A DNA stretch of 64,000 nt, taken from Micropterix aruncella (taxonomy: Eukaryota > Arthropoda > Insecta > Lepidoptera > Micropterigidae). The notes under the pieces were generated by a model that had not been told where the DNA came from, did not search any database, and worked only from the letters and a program-made list of their open reading frames with translations. The position numbers were made by a program, and so were the translations under genes. Below are positions 10,311-25,015 of the stretch, piece after piece. The number at the start of each line of letters is the position of its first letter. Within the stretch, counting starts at the first letter, position 1. The stretch is from assembly GCA_944548615.1 (NCBI GenBank), contig OX155978.1:9777354-9841353 (forward strand), given 5' to 3'.

Positions 10311-13300
10311 TTTTCAAAAATTTTCAAAATTTCAAAATTTCAAAAATGGGATTTTGTAGAGCTTAAGCGGGGTGTCAATCTCGCCAAAGACTGCAACGCG
10401 GTAGGTTTACTCTATCTCGTTCTTTTGTGAAAAATGTGATTTTTTCATAACAATTTCTATGTTCAAAATGAAAGTTTATATAAAATTTTTCAAAATTTCA
10501 AAATTTCAAAAATGCCATTTTGTAGAGATTACCCAGGCCGTCGTTCTGTCCAAACACCGTAGCGCTATAGGTTTACTCTATCACGATCTTTTTCGAAAAA
10601 TGTGATTTTTCATAATAATTTCTATGTTTAAAATGAAAGTTTATATAAAATTTTTCAAAATTTCAAAATTTCAAAAATGCCATTTTCTAGAGCTTACCGA
10701 GGCCGTCGTTCTGTCCGAACACCGTAGCGCTATAGGTTTACTCTGTCACGATCTTTTTCGAAAAATGTGATTTTTTCATAATAATTTCTATGTTTAAAAT
10801 GAAATTTTATATAAAATTTTTCAAAATTTCAAAATTTCAAAAATGCCATTTTGTAGAGCTTAAGCGGGGTGTCGATCTCGCCAAAGACCGCAACGCGGTA
10901 GGTTTACTCTATCTCGTTATTTTGTGAAAAATGTGATTTTTTCATAATAATTTCTATGTTTAAAATGAAATTTTATATAAAATTTTTCAAAATTTCAAAA
11001 TTTCAAAAACGCCATTTTGTAGAGCTTACGCGGGGTGTCGATCTCGTTAAAGACCGCAACGCGGTAGGTTTACTCTATCTCGTTCTTTTGTGAAAAATGT
11101 GATTTTTTGATAACAATTTCTATGTTCAAAATGAAAGTTTATATAAAAAATTTCAAAATGTCAAAATTTTGAAATAGCCATTTCGTAGAGATTATCAAGG
11201 CCGTCGTTCTGTCGAAACGCCGTAACGCTATAGCTTTACTCTATCACGATCTTTTTCGAAAAATGTGATTTTTTCATAATAATTTCTATGTTTAAAATGA
11301 AATTTTATATAAAATTTTTCAAAATGTCAAAATTTCAAAAATGCCATTTTGTAGAGCTTAAGCGGGGTGTCGATCTCGCCAAAGACCGCAACGCGGTAGG
11401 TTTACTCTATCTCGTTCTTTTGTGAAAAATGTGATTTTTTGATAACAATTTCTATGTTCAAAATGAAAGTTTATATAAAAAATTTCAAAATGTCAAAATT
11501 TCGAAAATGCCATTTTGTAGAGATTACCAAGGCCGTCGTTCTGTCCGAACGCCGTAACGCTATAGGTTTACTGTATCACGATATTTTTCGAAAAATGTGA
11601 TTTTTTCATAATAATTTCTATGTTTAAAATGAAATTTTATATAAAATTTTTCAAAATGTCAAAATTTCAAAAATTCCGTTTTGTAGAGATTACCGAGGCC
11701 GTCATTCTGTCCAAACACCGTAATGCGTTAGGTTTTCTCTATCACGATCTTTTTCAAAAAATGTGATTTTTTCAAAATAATTTCTATGTTTAAAATGAAA
11801 TTTTATATAAAATTTTTCAAAATGTCAAAATTTCAAAAATTCCATTTTGTAGAGATTACCGAGGCCGTCATTCTGTCCAAACACCGTAATGCGTTAGGTT
11901 TTCTCTATCACGATCTTTTTCAAAAAATGTGATTTTTTCATAATAATTTCTATGTTTAAAATGAAATTTTATATAAAATTTTTCAAAATGTCAAAATTTC
12001 AAAAATGCCATTTTGTAGAGCGTAAGCGGGGTGTCGATCTCGCCAAAGACCGCAACGCGGTAGGTTTACTCTATCTCGTTCTTTTGTGAAAAATGTGATT
12101 TTTTCATAACAATTTCTATGTTCAAAATGAAAGTTTATATAAAAAATTTCAAAATGTCAAAATTTCGAAAATGCCATTTTGTAGAGATTACCAAGGCGGT
12201 CGTTCTGTCCGAACATCGTAACGCTATAGGTTTCCTCTATCACGATCTTTTTCGAAAAATGTGATTTTTTCATAATAATTTCTATGTTTAAAATGAAAGT
12301 TTATATAAAAAATTTCAAAATGTCAAAATTTCGAAAATGCCATTTCGTAGAGATTTCAAAGGCCTTCGTTCTGTCCGAACACCGCAACGCGTTTAATTTA
12401 CTCTATCACGGTCTTTTTCGAAAAATGTCATTTATTCATAACAATTTCTATGTTCAAAATGAAAGTTTATATAAAAAATTTCAAAATGTCAAAATTTCAA
12501 AAATGCCATTTTGTAGAGTTTACCGAGGCCGTCATTCTGTCCAAACACCGTAATGCGTTAGGTTTACTCTATCATGATCTTTTTCGAAAAATGTGATTTT
12601 TTCATAATAATTTCTATGTTTAAAATGAAATTTTATATAAAATTTTTCAAAATGTCAAAATTTCAAAAATTCCGTTTTGTAGAGATTACCGAGGCCGTCA
12701 TTCTGTCCAAACACCGTAATGCGTTAGGTTTTCTCTATCACGATCTTTTTCAAAAAATGTGATTTTTTCAAAATAATTTCTATGTTTAAAATGAAATTTT
12801 ATATAAAATTTTTCAAAATGTCAAAATTTCAAAAATTCCATTTTGTAGAGATTACCGAGGCCGTCATTCTGTCCAAACACCGTAATGCGTTAGGTTTTCT
12901 CTATCACGATCTTTTTCAAAAAATGTGATTTTTTCAAAATAATTTCTATGTTTAAAATGAAATTTTATATAAAATTTTTCAAAATGTCAAAATTTCAAAA
13001 ATTCCATTTTGTAGAGATTACCGAGGCCGTCATTCTGTCCAAACACCGTAATGCGTTAGGTTTTCTCTATCACGATCTTTTTCAAAAAATGTGATTTTTT
13101 CATAATAATTTCTATGTTTAAAATGAAATTTTATATAAAATTTTTCAAAATGTCAAAATTTCAAAAATGCCATTTTGTAGAGCGTAAGCGGGGTGTCGAT
13201 CTCGCCAAAGACCGCAACGCGGTAGGTTTACTCTATCTCGTTCTTTTGTGAAAAATGTGATTTTTTCATAACAATTTCTATGTTCAAAATGAAAGTTTAT

Positions 13301-14012
13301 ATAAAAAATTTCAAAATGTCAAAATTTCGAAAATGCCATTTCGTAGAGATTTTAAAGGCCTTCGTTCTGTCCGAACACCCCAACGCGGTAGGTTTACTCT
13401 ATCTCGTTATTTTGTGAAAAATGTGATTTTTTCATAACAATTTCTATGTTCAAAATGAAAGTTTATATCAAAAAATTTCAAAATGTCAAAATTTCGAAAA
13501 TGCCATTTCGTAGAGATTTCAAAGGCCTTCGTTCTGTCCGAACACCGCAATGCGGTAGGTTTACTCTATCTCGTTATTTTGTGAAAAATGTGATTTTTTC
13601 ATAAAAATTTCTATGTTCAAAATGAAAGTTTATATAAAAAATTTCAAAATGTCAAAATTTCGAAAATGCCATTTCGTAGAGATTTCAAAGGCCTTCGTTC
13701 TGTCCAAACACCCCAACGCGGTAGGTTTACTCTATCTCGTTATTTTGTGAAAAATGTGATTTTTTCATAACAATTTCTATGTTCAAAATGAAAGTTTATA
13801 TCAAAAAATTTCAAAATGTCAAAATTTCGAAAATGCCATTTCGTAGAGATTTCAAAGGCCTTCGTTCTGTCCGAACACCGCAACGCGGTAGGTTTACTCT
13901 ATCTCGTTATTTTGTGAAAAATGTGATTTTTTCATAAAAATTTCTATGTTCAAAATGAAAGTTTATATAAAAAATTTCAAAATGTCAAAATTTCAAAAAT
14001 GCCATTTTGTAG
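10311..14012. repeat. S array 3, about 22 monomers
   Basis: The segment is 3702 bp, or 22 x 166 + 50, the longest S array in the window. A private variant (AATTCC in place of AATGCC, with CCGTAATGCGTTAGG) occurs repeatedly between about 11.66 and 13.09 kb. It indicates local amplification of one monomer type together with its neighbours. Confidence 0.94.
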
Positions 14013-15789
14013 ACCTCACTCGGGGCGTCGATCTCGCATAAGACCGCAACGCGGTAGGTTCGGTCTGTCTCGATCGATATCGGAAAATGTAATTTTTGTA
14101 CTCGTTGGAAAAATTCAAAATCAAAATTTATATAATTTTTTTTAAAATTTCAAAATTCTGAAAATGCCACTTTGTAGTGCTGGTCGAGGCGCTACATCTC
14201 GCCGTAGAACACAACTCGACGGGAGGTCGTCCTCTCTGCGCTAATCGGGTTTTTTCGTAGCCTCGTTTCAAAATCAAAGATGGCGGCCGCACGAAGAAAA
14301 TTGAAGGAAATTTCAACTTTTAGGAATTTTTCCATAGAGTTGGGGGTATTCGGGTGGAAATGTCCATTGCACAATTTCGGTCCCGCTGCTGCTTCCCAAA
14401 GCGTGGGAGCCGAAAAATTACGTTTTTTTTGTAAAAAAATTCCTTTAAAAATTGGGAAAATGGAAAATTTATATGAATTTTTGGAGAAATTCCAATTTTT
14501 TTTTTGGCAGTCTCGTAACGGATTTCTTGGACTTCGAGTTGTCACAGACGCGAATCCATTTCGACGTTTTCGATTCGAATTATCGAGGTTTTTGCGGTTT
14601 TTTCGTTGTATTTTGAAAATCCAATATGGCGGCGGCACGAAGGAAATTTCAACTTTTTGGAGTTTTTCCATAGAGAGAAGGGTTTTCGGGTGGAGATGAC
14701 GGTTGCGCAATTACGGTCCCGCGGCTATTTTCCAAAGCGTGGGATCCGAAATATGAAACTTTTTTCGTTTCGAATGCGTTTTTTGGAAAAATTTCAAATT
14801 GAAAATTTATATGAATTTTTGGAGAAACTTGAAAATTTTTTTTGCCAATCTCGTAAAGGACGTCTAGGTCTTCGACTTGCAGTAGACGCAAATCCATTCG
14901 GACGTTCGTGAGTCGAATTATCGAGGTTTATGTGTTTTTTTGGTGGCATTTTCAAAATCCAATATGGCCGCCGCCCGAAGGAAATGTCAACTTTTCGGGA
15001 TTTTCCCATAGAGAGACGATTCTCCGGTTGGAAAGAGGCGATGAAAAATTAACAAAAATCAAAAAATGAAAAAAATTTACTCAGCCGAAAATGACACTTT
15101 TTTCGTTTTGAGGGCGTTTTTTTGACCAAATTTCAAAGTGAAAATTATTACTAATTTTTGGAGAAACTTAATATTTTTTTTCTGCAATATCGTAAAGGAC
15201 ATGCAGTCCTCGGACTCGCCGTAGACGGCCGTCGATTTGGACGTTCTCGATTGCGTCGAATTATCGTGGAAAATGTGCGTTTTTTCGACGTTCTCTAGAT
15301 GCATTTTCAAAATCCAATATGGCGGCCGGGCGAAGAAAATTTCTACTTTTTGGAGTTTTCCCATAGATTTGGGGGTGTTCGGGTGGAAGTGTCCGTTGCG
15401 CGATTTCGGTCCCGCCGCTGCTTCCCAAAGCGTGGGACGCCGAAAATGACACTTTTTTCGAAAAAAATATTTCCTATCGAAAGTGGAAAAATGGAAAATT
15501 TGTATGATTTTTTTGGGAATTTCAAAATTTCAAAAATGCCATTTCGCAGCTCTCGCCGAGCCCTTCGATCGCTCCTCGGACCGAAACGCTCCGCTCCTAT
15601 CCGTTCTCGAGTTATGTCGGTTTCCGCGTTTTCGTCGATGCGTTTTCGAACGCCATTTTGAATTTGAAAATCGAAAAAATTTCAACTTTTCGGAGTTTTT
15701 CCATAGACGGAGCGTCGTCGAGATCGAGGCGGTCCGAAAAAAGACTGACCGAATTGAGGAATAAAAAATCGTACAAAGCCGAAAAAAAA
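14013..15789 (+). repeat. L block 3
   Basis: The block is 1777 bp, standard length. Its 3' section carries the alternative ending (TGTCGGTTTCCGCGTTTTCG, then GCCATTTTGAATTTGAAAA) shared with L2, L4, L7, L8 and L11. Confidence 0.93.
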
Positions 15790-16614
15790 AGAGCACTTTT
15801 TGAACTTTACGTGCGAAAAAAACGAATAAAACGAACGAATGGACGAAAATAAATTTTTCCACTCGACGCCCCGTCTAATGCAGTGCGATAGTTCCCGTAC
15901 TTTGCGCGCCCGTAACTCGACGGATAACGGAGATAATCAACCCCGAAGGCCGAAAACGGGCCGTTACCAACTCCCTTTTAGGGTATATGATAATAGGACT
16001 AGAGCCCAGTGGGGTGGGGTGGTAGTGAGTTTTTTTTTTGCACATCTACTTTTATTGTTACTCATTGTATGAAAGGGCACATCTACTTTCGTTGTTGTTC
16101 ATTGTACTTTCATTGTAAACTATGTTAGATAGGTAGAGTGAGCCCATTCGGTGTTAGTCGCGCTAACGCGACTGAGTCGAGTCGAGAACGCGCTCATTTT
16201 CTTGTTCGACTTTTGCTTTTTACCCGCCTTCCCCTGCGTGCCTCGCCACCTTCGATCTTTCGAAATAAATCGAAATCTTCATCTATCGAAATCGAGATCT
16301 TTCGAAATAATTCGATAGGTAGAGTAAATAGGTAGGTCGAGTGAGCCCATTCGGTGTTAGTCGCGCTAACGCGACTGAGTCGAGTCGAGAACGCGCTCAT
16401 TTTCTTGTTCGACTTTTGCTTTTTACCCGCCTTCCCCTGCGTGCCTCGCCACCTTCGATCTTTCGAAATAAATCGAAATCTTCTTCTTTCGAAATCGAGA
16501 TCTTTCGAAATAATTCGATAGGTAGAGTAAATAGGTAGGTCGAGTGAGCCCATTCAGTGTTAGTCGCGCTAACGCGACTGAGTCGAGTCGAGAACGCCCT
16601 CATTTTCTTGTTCG
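15790..16614 (+). repeat. T tail 3, three 203-bp repeats
   Basis: At 825 bp this is the longest T tail. The hairpin-bearing unit occurs three times, with hairpins near 16155, 16358 and 16561, spaced about 203 bp. Most other tails have two. Confidence 0.93.
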
Positions 16615-18822
16615 ATTTTCAAAATTTTTCAAAATTTCAAAATTTCAAAAATGCCATTTCGTAGAGATTACCAAGGCTGTCGTTCTGTCCGAACGCCGTA
16701 ACGCTATAGGTTTACTCTATCACGATCTTTTTCGAAAAATGTAATTTTTTCATAATAATTTCTATGTTTAAAATGAAATTTTATATAAAATTTTTCAAAA
16801 TTTCAAAATTTCAAAAATGCCATTTTGTAGAGCTTAATCGGGGTGTCGATCTAGCTAAAGACCGCAACGCGGTAGGTTTACTCTATCTCGTTCTTTTGTG
16901 AAAAATGTGATTTTTTCATAACAATTTCTATGTTCAAAATGAAAGTTTATATAAAAAATTTCAAAATGTCAAAATTTCGAAAATGCGATTTCGTAGAGCT
17001 TAAGCGGGGTGTCGATCTCGCCAAAGACCGCACCGCGGTAGGTTTACTCTATCTCGTTCTTTTGTGAAAAATGAAATTTTTTCATAACAATTTCTATGTT
17101 CAAAATGAAAGTTTATATAAAAAATTTCAAAATGTCAAAATTTCGAAAACGCCATTTCGTAGAGATTACCAAGGCCGTCGTTCTGTCCGAACGCCATAAC
17201 GCTATAGGTTTACTCTATCACGATCTTTTTCGAAAAATGTGATTTTTTCATAATAATATCTATGTTTAAAATGAAAGTTTATATAAAATTTTTCAAAATG
17301 TCAAAATTTCAAAAATGCCATTTTGTAGAGCTTAAGCGGGGTGTCGATCTCGCCAAAGACCGCAACGCGGTAGGTTTACTCTATCACGGTCTTTTTCGAA
17401 AAATGTGATTTTTTGATAACAATTTCTATGTTCAAAATGAAAGTTTATATAAAAAATTTCAAAATGTCAAAATTTCGAAAATGCCATTTCGTAGAGATTA
17501 CCAAGGCCGTCGTTCTGTCCAAACGCAGTAACGCTATAGGTTTACTCTATCACGATCTTTTTCGAAAAATGTGATTTTTTCATAATAATTTCTATGTTTA
17601 AAATGAAATTTTATATAAAATTTTTCAAAATGTCAAAATTTCAAAAATGCCATTTTGTAGAGCTTAAGCGGGGTGTCGATCTCGCCAAAGACCGCAACGC
17701 GGTAGGTTTACTCTATCTCGTTCTTTTGTGAAAAATGTGATTTTTTCATAACAATTTCTATGTTCAAAATGAAAGTTTATATAAAAAATTTCAAAATGTC
17801 AAAATTTCGAAAATGCCATTTTGTAGAGATTACCAAGGCGGTCGCTCTGTCCGAACATCGTAACGCTATAGGTTTCCTCTATCACGATCTTTATCGAAAA
17901 ATGTGATTTTTTCATAACAATTTCTATGTTCAAAATGAAAGTTTATATAAAAAATTTCAAAATGTCAAAATTTCAAAAATGCCATTTTGTAGAGCTTAAG
18001 CGGTGTCTCGATCTCGCCAAGGACGGCAACGCGTTTGATTTACTCTATCACCGTCCTTTTCGAAAAATGTCATTTATTCATAACAATTTCTATGTTCAAA
18101 ATGAAAGTTTATATAAAAAATTTCAAAATGTCAAAATTTCGAAAATGCCATTTTGTAGAGATTACCAAGGCGGTCGTTCTGTCCGAACATCGTAACGCTA
18201 TAGGTTTCCTCTATCACGATCTTTTTCGAAAAATGTGATTTTTTCATAATAATTTCTATCTTTAAAATGAAAGTTTATATAAAATTTTTCAAAATGTCAA
18301 AATTTCAAAAATGCCATTTTGTAGAGCTTAAGCGGGGTGTCGATCTAGCCAAAGATTGCAACGCGGTAGGTTTACTCTATCTCGTTCTTTTGTGAAAAAT
18401 GTGTTTTTTTCATAACAATTTCTATGTTCAAAATGAAAGTTTATATAAAAAATTTCAAAATGTCAAAATTTCGAAAATGCCATTTTGTAGAGATTACCAA
18501 GGCGGTCGTTCTGTCCGAACATCGTAACGCTATAGGTTTCCTCTATCACGATCTTTTTCGAAAAATGTGATTTTTTCATAATAATTTCTATGTTTAAAAT
18601 GAAAGTTTATATAAAATTTTTCAAAATGTCAAAATTTCAAAAATGCCATTTTGTAGAGCTTAAGCGGGGTGTCGATCTGGCCAAAGACCGCAACGCGGTA
18701 GGTTTCCTCTATCACGATCTTTTTCGAAAAATGTGATTTTTTCATAATAATTTCTATGTTTAAAATGAAAGTTTATATAAAATTTTTCAAAATTTCAAAA
18801 TTTCAAAAATGCCATTTCGTAG
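16615..18822. repeat. S array 4, about 13 monomers
   Basis: The segment is 2208 bp, or 13 x 166 + 50. Beta monomers alternate with alpha-like monomers carrying ACCAAGGCGGTCG over about 17.3-18.7 kb, giving a two-monomer pattern. Confidence 0.94.
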
Positions 18823-20600
18823 ACCTCACTCGGGGCGTCGATCTCGCCTAAGACCGCAACGCGGTAGGTTCGGTCTGTCTCGATCGATATCGGAAAATGT
18901 GATTTTTGTACTCGTTGGAAAAATTCAAAATCAAAATTTATACAAATTTTTTTAAAATTTCAAAATTCTGAAAATGCCACTTTGTAGTGCTGGTCGAGGC
19001 GCTACATCTCGCCGTAGAACACAACTCGACGTGAGGTCGTCCTCTCTGCGCTAATCGGGTTTTTTCGTAGCCTCGTTTAAAAATCAAATATGGCGGCCGC
19101 ACGAAGAAAATTGAAGGAAATTTCAACTTTTAGGATTTTTCCCATAGAGTTGGGGGTATTCGGGTGGAAATGTCTATTGCACAATTTCGGTCCCGCTGCT
19201 GCTTCCCAAAGCGTGGGAGCCGAAAAAATACGTTTTTTTTGTAAAAAATTTGCTTCAAAAATTGGGAAAATGGAAAATTTATATGATTTTTTTGAGAAAT
19301 TCCAATTTTTTTTTTGGCAGTCTCGTAACGGATTTCTCGGACTTCGAGTTGCCACAGACGCGAATCCATTTTGACGTTTTCGATTCGAATTATCGAGGTT
19401 TTTGCGGTTTTTTCGTTGTATTTTCAAAATCCAATATGGCGGCGGCGCGAGGGAAATTTCAACTTTTTGGAGTTTTTCCATAGAGAGAAGGGTTTTCGGG
19501 TGGAGATGACAGTTGCGCAATTACGGTGCCGCGGCTATTTCCCAAAGCGTGGGATCCGAAATATGAAACTTTTTTCGTTTCGAATGCGTTTTTTGGAAAA
19601 ATTTCAAATTGAAAATTTATATGAATTTTTGGAGAAACTTGAAAATTTTTTTTGGCAATCACGTAAAGGACGTCTAGGTCTTCGACTTGACGCAGACGCA
19701 AATCCATTCGGACGTTCGTGAGTCGAATTATCGAGGTTTATGTGTTTTTTTGGTGGCATTTTCAAAATCCAATATGGCCGCCGGGCGAAGAAAATTTCTA
19801 CTTTTTGGACTTTTCCCATAGAGAGACGATTCTCCGGTTGGAAAGAGGCGATGAAAAATTAACAAAAATCAAAAAATGAGAAAAATTAAGGAAGCCGAAA
19901 AAAACACTTTTTTCGTTTTGAGGGCGTTTTTTTGACCAAATTTCAAAGTGAAAATTATTACTAATTTTTGGAGAAACTTAATATTTTTTTTTTGCAATAT
20001 CGTAAAGGACGTGCAGTCCTTGGACTGGCCGTAGACGGCCGTCGATTTGGACGTTCTCGATTGCGTCGAATTATCGTGGAAAATGTGCGTTTTTTCGACG
20101 TTCTCTAGATGCATTTTCAAAATGCAATATGGCGGCCGGGCGAAGAAAATTTCTACTTTTTGGAGTTTTCCCATAGAGAGACGATTCTCCGGTTGGAAAG
20201 AGGCGATGAAAAATTAACAAAAATCAAAAAATGAGAAAAATTAAGGGAGCCGAAAATGACACTTTTTTCGAAAAAAATATTTCCTATCGAAAGTGGAAAA
20301 ATGGAAAATTTGTATGATTTTTTTGGGAATTTCAAAATTTCAAAAATGCCATTTCGCAGCTCTCGCCGAGCCCTTCGATCGCTCCTCGGACCGAAACGCT
20401 CCGCTCCTATCCGTTCTCGAGTTATGTCGGTTTCCGCGTTTTCGTCGATGCGTTTTCGAACGCCATTTTGAATTTGAAAATCGAAAAAATTTCAACTTTT
20501 CGGAATTTTTCCACAGACGGAGCGTCGTCGAGATGGAGACGTAGCGAAAAAAGACTGACCGAATTGAGGAATAAAAAATCGTACAAAGCCGAAAAAAAAA
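18823..20600 (+). repeat. L block 4
   Basis: The block is 1778 bp, standard length. A substitution near 19373 creates a TGA that shortens the plus-strand open frame found in the other L blocks. This argues against that frame being a constrained gene. Confidence 0.92.
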
Positions 20601-21258
20601 GAGCACTTTTTGAACTTTACGCGCGAAAAAAACGAATAAAACGAACGAATGGACGAAAATAAATTTTTCCACGCGACGCCCCGTCTAATGCAGTGCGATA
20701 GTTCCCGTACTTTGCGCGCCCGTAACTCGACGGATAACGGAGATAATCAACCGCGAAGGCCGAAAACGGGCAGTTACCAACTCCCTTTTAGGGTATATGA
20801 CTAGATCGGAGCGGCACAGATCGGAGTGGCACAGAGCCCAGTGGGGTGGGGTGGTAGTGAGTTTTTTTTTGCACATCTACTTTTATTGTTACTCATTGTA
20901 TGAAAGGGCACATCTACTTTCGTTGTTGTTCATTGTATGAAAGGGCACATCTACTTTCAAGGTAGAGTAAATAGGTAGGTCGAGTGAGCCCATTCGGTGT
21001 TAGTCGCGCTAACGCGACTGAGTCGAGTCGAGAACGCGCTCATTTTCTTGTTCGACTTTTGCTTTTTACCCGCCTTCCCCTACGTACCTCGCCACCTTCG
21101 ATCTTTCGAAATAAATCGAAATCTTCTTCTTTCGAAATCGAGATCTTTCGAAATAATTCGATAGGTAGAGTAAATAGGTAGGTCGAGTGAGCCCATTCAG
21201 TGTTAGTCGCGCTAACGCGACTGAGTCGAGTCGAGAACGCGCTCATTTTCTTGTTCGA
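20601..21258 (+). repeat. T tail 4
   Basis: The tail is 658 bp. It has two 203-bp hairpin repeats (hairpins near 21001 and 21204) and several GCACATCTACTTT units upstream of them. Confidence 0.92.
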
Positions 21259-22635
21259 TTTTCAAAATTTTTCAAAATTTCAAAATTTCAAAAATGCGAT
21301 TTTGTAGAGCTTAAGCGGGGTGTCGATCTCGCCAAAGACTGCAACGCGGTAGCTTTACTCTATCTCGTTCTTTTGTGAAAAATGTGATTTTTTCATAACA
21401 ATTTCTATGTTCAAAATGAAAGTTTATATAAAATTTTTCAAAATTTCAAAATTTCAAAAATGCCATTTTCTAGAGCTTACCGAGGCCGTCGTTCTGTCCG
21501 AACACCGTAGCGCTATAGGTTTACTCTGTCACGATCTTTTTCGAAAAATGTGATTTTTTCATAATAATTTCTATGTTTAAAATGAAAGTTTATATAAAAT
21601 TTTTCAAAATGTCAAAATTTCAAAAATGCCATTTTGTAGAGATTACCGAGGCCGTCGTTCTGTCCGAACACCGTAGCGCTATAGGTTTACTCTGTCACGA
21701 TCTTCTTCGAAAAATGTGATTTTTTCATAATAATTTCTATGTTTAAAATGAAATTTTATATAAAATTTTTCAAAATTTCAAAATTTCAAAAATGCCATTT
21801 TGTAGAGCTTAAGCGGGGTGTCGATCTCGCCAAAGACCGCAACGCGGTAGGTTCACTCTATCTCGTTCTTTTGTGAAAAATGTGATTTTTTCATAACAAT
21901 TTTTATGTTCAAAATGAAAGTTTATATAAAAAAATTCAAAATGTCAAAATTTCGAAAATGCCATTTCGTAGAGATTTCAAAGGCCTTCGTTCTGTCCAAA
22001 TACAGCAACGCGGTAGGTTTACTCTATCTCGTTATTTTGTGAAAAATGTGATTTTTTCATAATAATTTCTATGTTTAAAATGAAATTTTATATAAAATTT
22101 TTCAAAATTTCAAAATTTCAAAAATGCCATTTTGTAGAGCTTAAGCGGGGTGTCGATCTCGCCAAAGACCGCAACGCGGTAGGTTCACTCTATCTCGTTC
22201 TTTTTTGAAAAATGTGATTTTTTCATAACAATTTTTATGTTCAAAATGAAAGTTTATATAAAAAAATTCAAAATGTCAAAATTTCGAAAATGCCATTTCG
22301 TAGAGATTTCAAAGGCCTTCGTTCTGTCCAAATACAGCAACGCGGTAGGTTTACTCTATCTCGTTATTTTGTGAAAAATGTGATTTTTTCATAATAATTT
22401 CTATGTTTAAAATGAAATTTTATATAAAATTTTTCAAAATTTCAAAATTTCAAAAATGCCATTTTGTAGAGCTTAAGCGGGGTGTCGATCTCGCCAAAGA
22501 CCGCAACGCGGTAGGTTCACTCTATCTCGTTCTTTTGTGAAAAATGTGATTTTTTTATAATAATTTCTATGTTCAAAATGAAAGTTTATATAAAAAAATT
22601 CAAAATGTCAAAATTTCGAAAATGCCATTTCGTAG
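21259..22635. repeat. S array 5, about 8 monomers
   Basis: The segment is 1377 bp, or 8 x 166 + 49. The variant GTTCACTC recurs at 21851, 22183 and 22515, exactly 332 bp apart. A beta-gamma dimer has therefore been amplified as a unit. Confidence 0.94.
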
Positions 22636-24413
22636 ATCTCACTCGGGGCGTCGATCTCGCCTAAGACCGCTACGCGGTAGGTTCGGTCTGTCTCGATCGA
22701 TATCGGAAAATGTGATTTTTGTACTCGTTGGAAAAATTCAAAATCAAAATTTATATATTTTTTTTTAAAATTTCAAAATTCTGAAAATGCCACTTTGTAG
22801 TGCTGGTCGAGGCGCTACATCTCGCAGTAGAACACAACTCGACGGGAGGTCGTTCTCTCTGCGTTAATCGGGTTTTTTCGTAGCCCCGTTTCAAAATCAA
22901 AAATGGCGGCCGCACGAAGAAAATTGAAGGAAATTTCAACTTTTAGGATTTTTCCCATAGAGTTGGGGGTATTCGGGTGGAAATGTCCATTGCACAATTT
23001 CGGTCCCGCTGCTGCTTCCCAAAGCGTGGGAGCCGAAAAATTACGTTTTTTTTGTAAAAAAAATCCTTTAAAAATTGGGAAAATGGAAAATTTATATGAA
23101 TTTTTGGAGAAATTCCAATTTTTTTCTTGGCAGTCTCGTAACGGATTTCTTGGACTTCGAGTTGCCACAGACGCCAATCCATTTCGACGTTTTCGATTCG
23201 AATTATCGAGGTTTTTGCGGTTTTTTCGTTGTATTTTCAAAATCCAATATGGCGGCGGCGCGAAGGAAATTTCAACTTTTTGGAGTTTTTCCATAGAGAG
23301 AAGGGTTTTCGAGTGGAGATTACGGTTGCGCAATTACGGTCCCGCGGCTATTTCCCAAAGCGTGGGATCCGAAAGATGAAACTTTTTTCGTTTCGAATGT
23401 GTTTTTTGGAAAAATTTCAAATTGAAAATTTATATGAATTTTTGGAGAAACTTGAAAATTTTTTTTGGCAATCTCGTAAAGGACGTCTAGGTCTTCGATT
23501 TGCCGCAGACGCAAATCCATTCGGACGTTCGTGAGTCGAATTATCGAGGTTTATGTGTTTTTTTGGTGGCATTTTCAAAATCCAATATGGCCGCCGGGCG
23601 AAGAAAATTTCTACTTTTTAGACTTTTCCCATAGAGAGACGATTCTCCGGTTGGAAAGAGGCGATGAAAAATTAACAAAAATCAAAAAATGAGAAAAATT
23701 AAGGGAGCCGAAAAAAACACTTTTTTCGTTTTGAGGGCGTTTTTTTGACCAAATTTCAAAGTGAAAATTATTACTAATTTTTGGAGAAACTTAATATTTT
23801 TTTTCTGCAATATCGTAAAGGACGTGCAGTCCTCGGACTCGCCGTAGACGGCCGTCGATTTGGACGTTCTCGATTGCGTCGAATTATCGTGGAAAATGTG
23901 CGTTTTTTCGACGTTCTCTAGATGCATTTTCAAAATCCAATATGGCGGCCGGGCGAAGAAAATTTCTACTTTTTGGAGTTTTCCCATAGAGAGACTATTC
24001 TCCGGTTGGAAAGAGGCGATGAAAAATTAACAAAAATCAAAAAATGAGAAAAATTAAGTCAGCCGAAAATGACACTTTTTTCGAAAAAAATATTTCCTAT
24101 CGAAAGTGGAAAAATGGAAAATTTATATGATTTTTTTGGGAATTTCAAAATTTCAAAAATGCCATTTCGCAGCTCTCGCCGAGCCCTTCGATCGCTCCTC
24201 GGACCGAAACGCTCCGCTCCTATCCGTTCTCGAGTTATGTCGGTTTCCGCGTTTTCGTCGATGCGTTTTCGAACGCAATTTTGAATTTGAAAAACGAAAA
24301 AATTTCCACTTTTCGGAGTTTTCCCATAGAGAGACGATTCTCCGGTTGGAAAGATTCGATGAAAAATTATCAAAAATCAAAAAATGAAAAAAATTAAGTC
24401 AGCCGAAAAAAAA
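22636..24413 (+). repeat. L block 5
   Basis: The block is 1778 bp. It opens with the variant ATCTCACTCGGGG instead of ACCTCACTCGGGG. Its 3' end carries another copy of the GAGAGACGATTCTCCGG segment (about 24330) in place of the ending seen in L3. Confidence 0.92.
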
Positions 24414-25015
24414 GAGCACTTTTTGAACTTTACGTGCGAAAAAAACGAATAAAACAAACGAATAGACGAAAATAAATTTTTCCACTCGATGCGCCGTCTA
24501 ATGCAGTGCGATAGTTCCAGTACTTCGCACGCGCGTAACTCGATAGATAACGGAGATAAAGAACCCCGAAGGCCGAAAACGGGCAGTTACCAACTCCCTT
24601 TTAGGGTATATGACTAGAGCCCAGTGGGTTGCCAGTAAGTTGTGTTTTTTAGTTTTTCAGTTTTTTTTTTGCACATTTACTTTTATTGTTACTCATTGTA
24701 TGAAAGGGCACATCTACTTTCGTTGTTGTCATTGTAAACTATGTTAGATAGGTAGAGTAAATAGGTAGGTCGAGTGAGCCCATTCAGTGTTAGTCGCGCT
24801 AACGCGACTGAGTCGAGTCGAGAACGCGCTCATTTTCTTGTTCGACTTTTGTTTTTTACCCGCCTTCCCCTACGTGGCTCGCCACCTTCGATCTTTCGAA
24901 ATAAATCGAAATCTTCTTCTTCTAGAGTAAATAGGTAGGTCGAGTGAGCCCATTCAGTGTTAGTCGCGCTAACGCGACTGAGTCGAGTCGAGAACGCGCT
25001 CATTTTCTTGTTCGA
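24414..25015 (+). repeat. T tail 5
   Basis: The tail is 602 bp. It has two hairpin repeats, the first shortened at its end (TCTTCTTCTAGAGTAAATAGG), so the spacing between hairpins is below 203 bp. Confidence 0.9.
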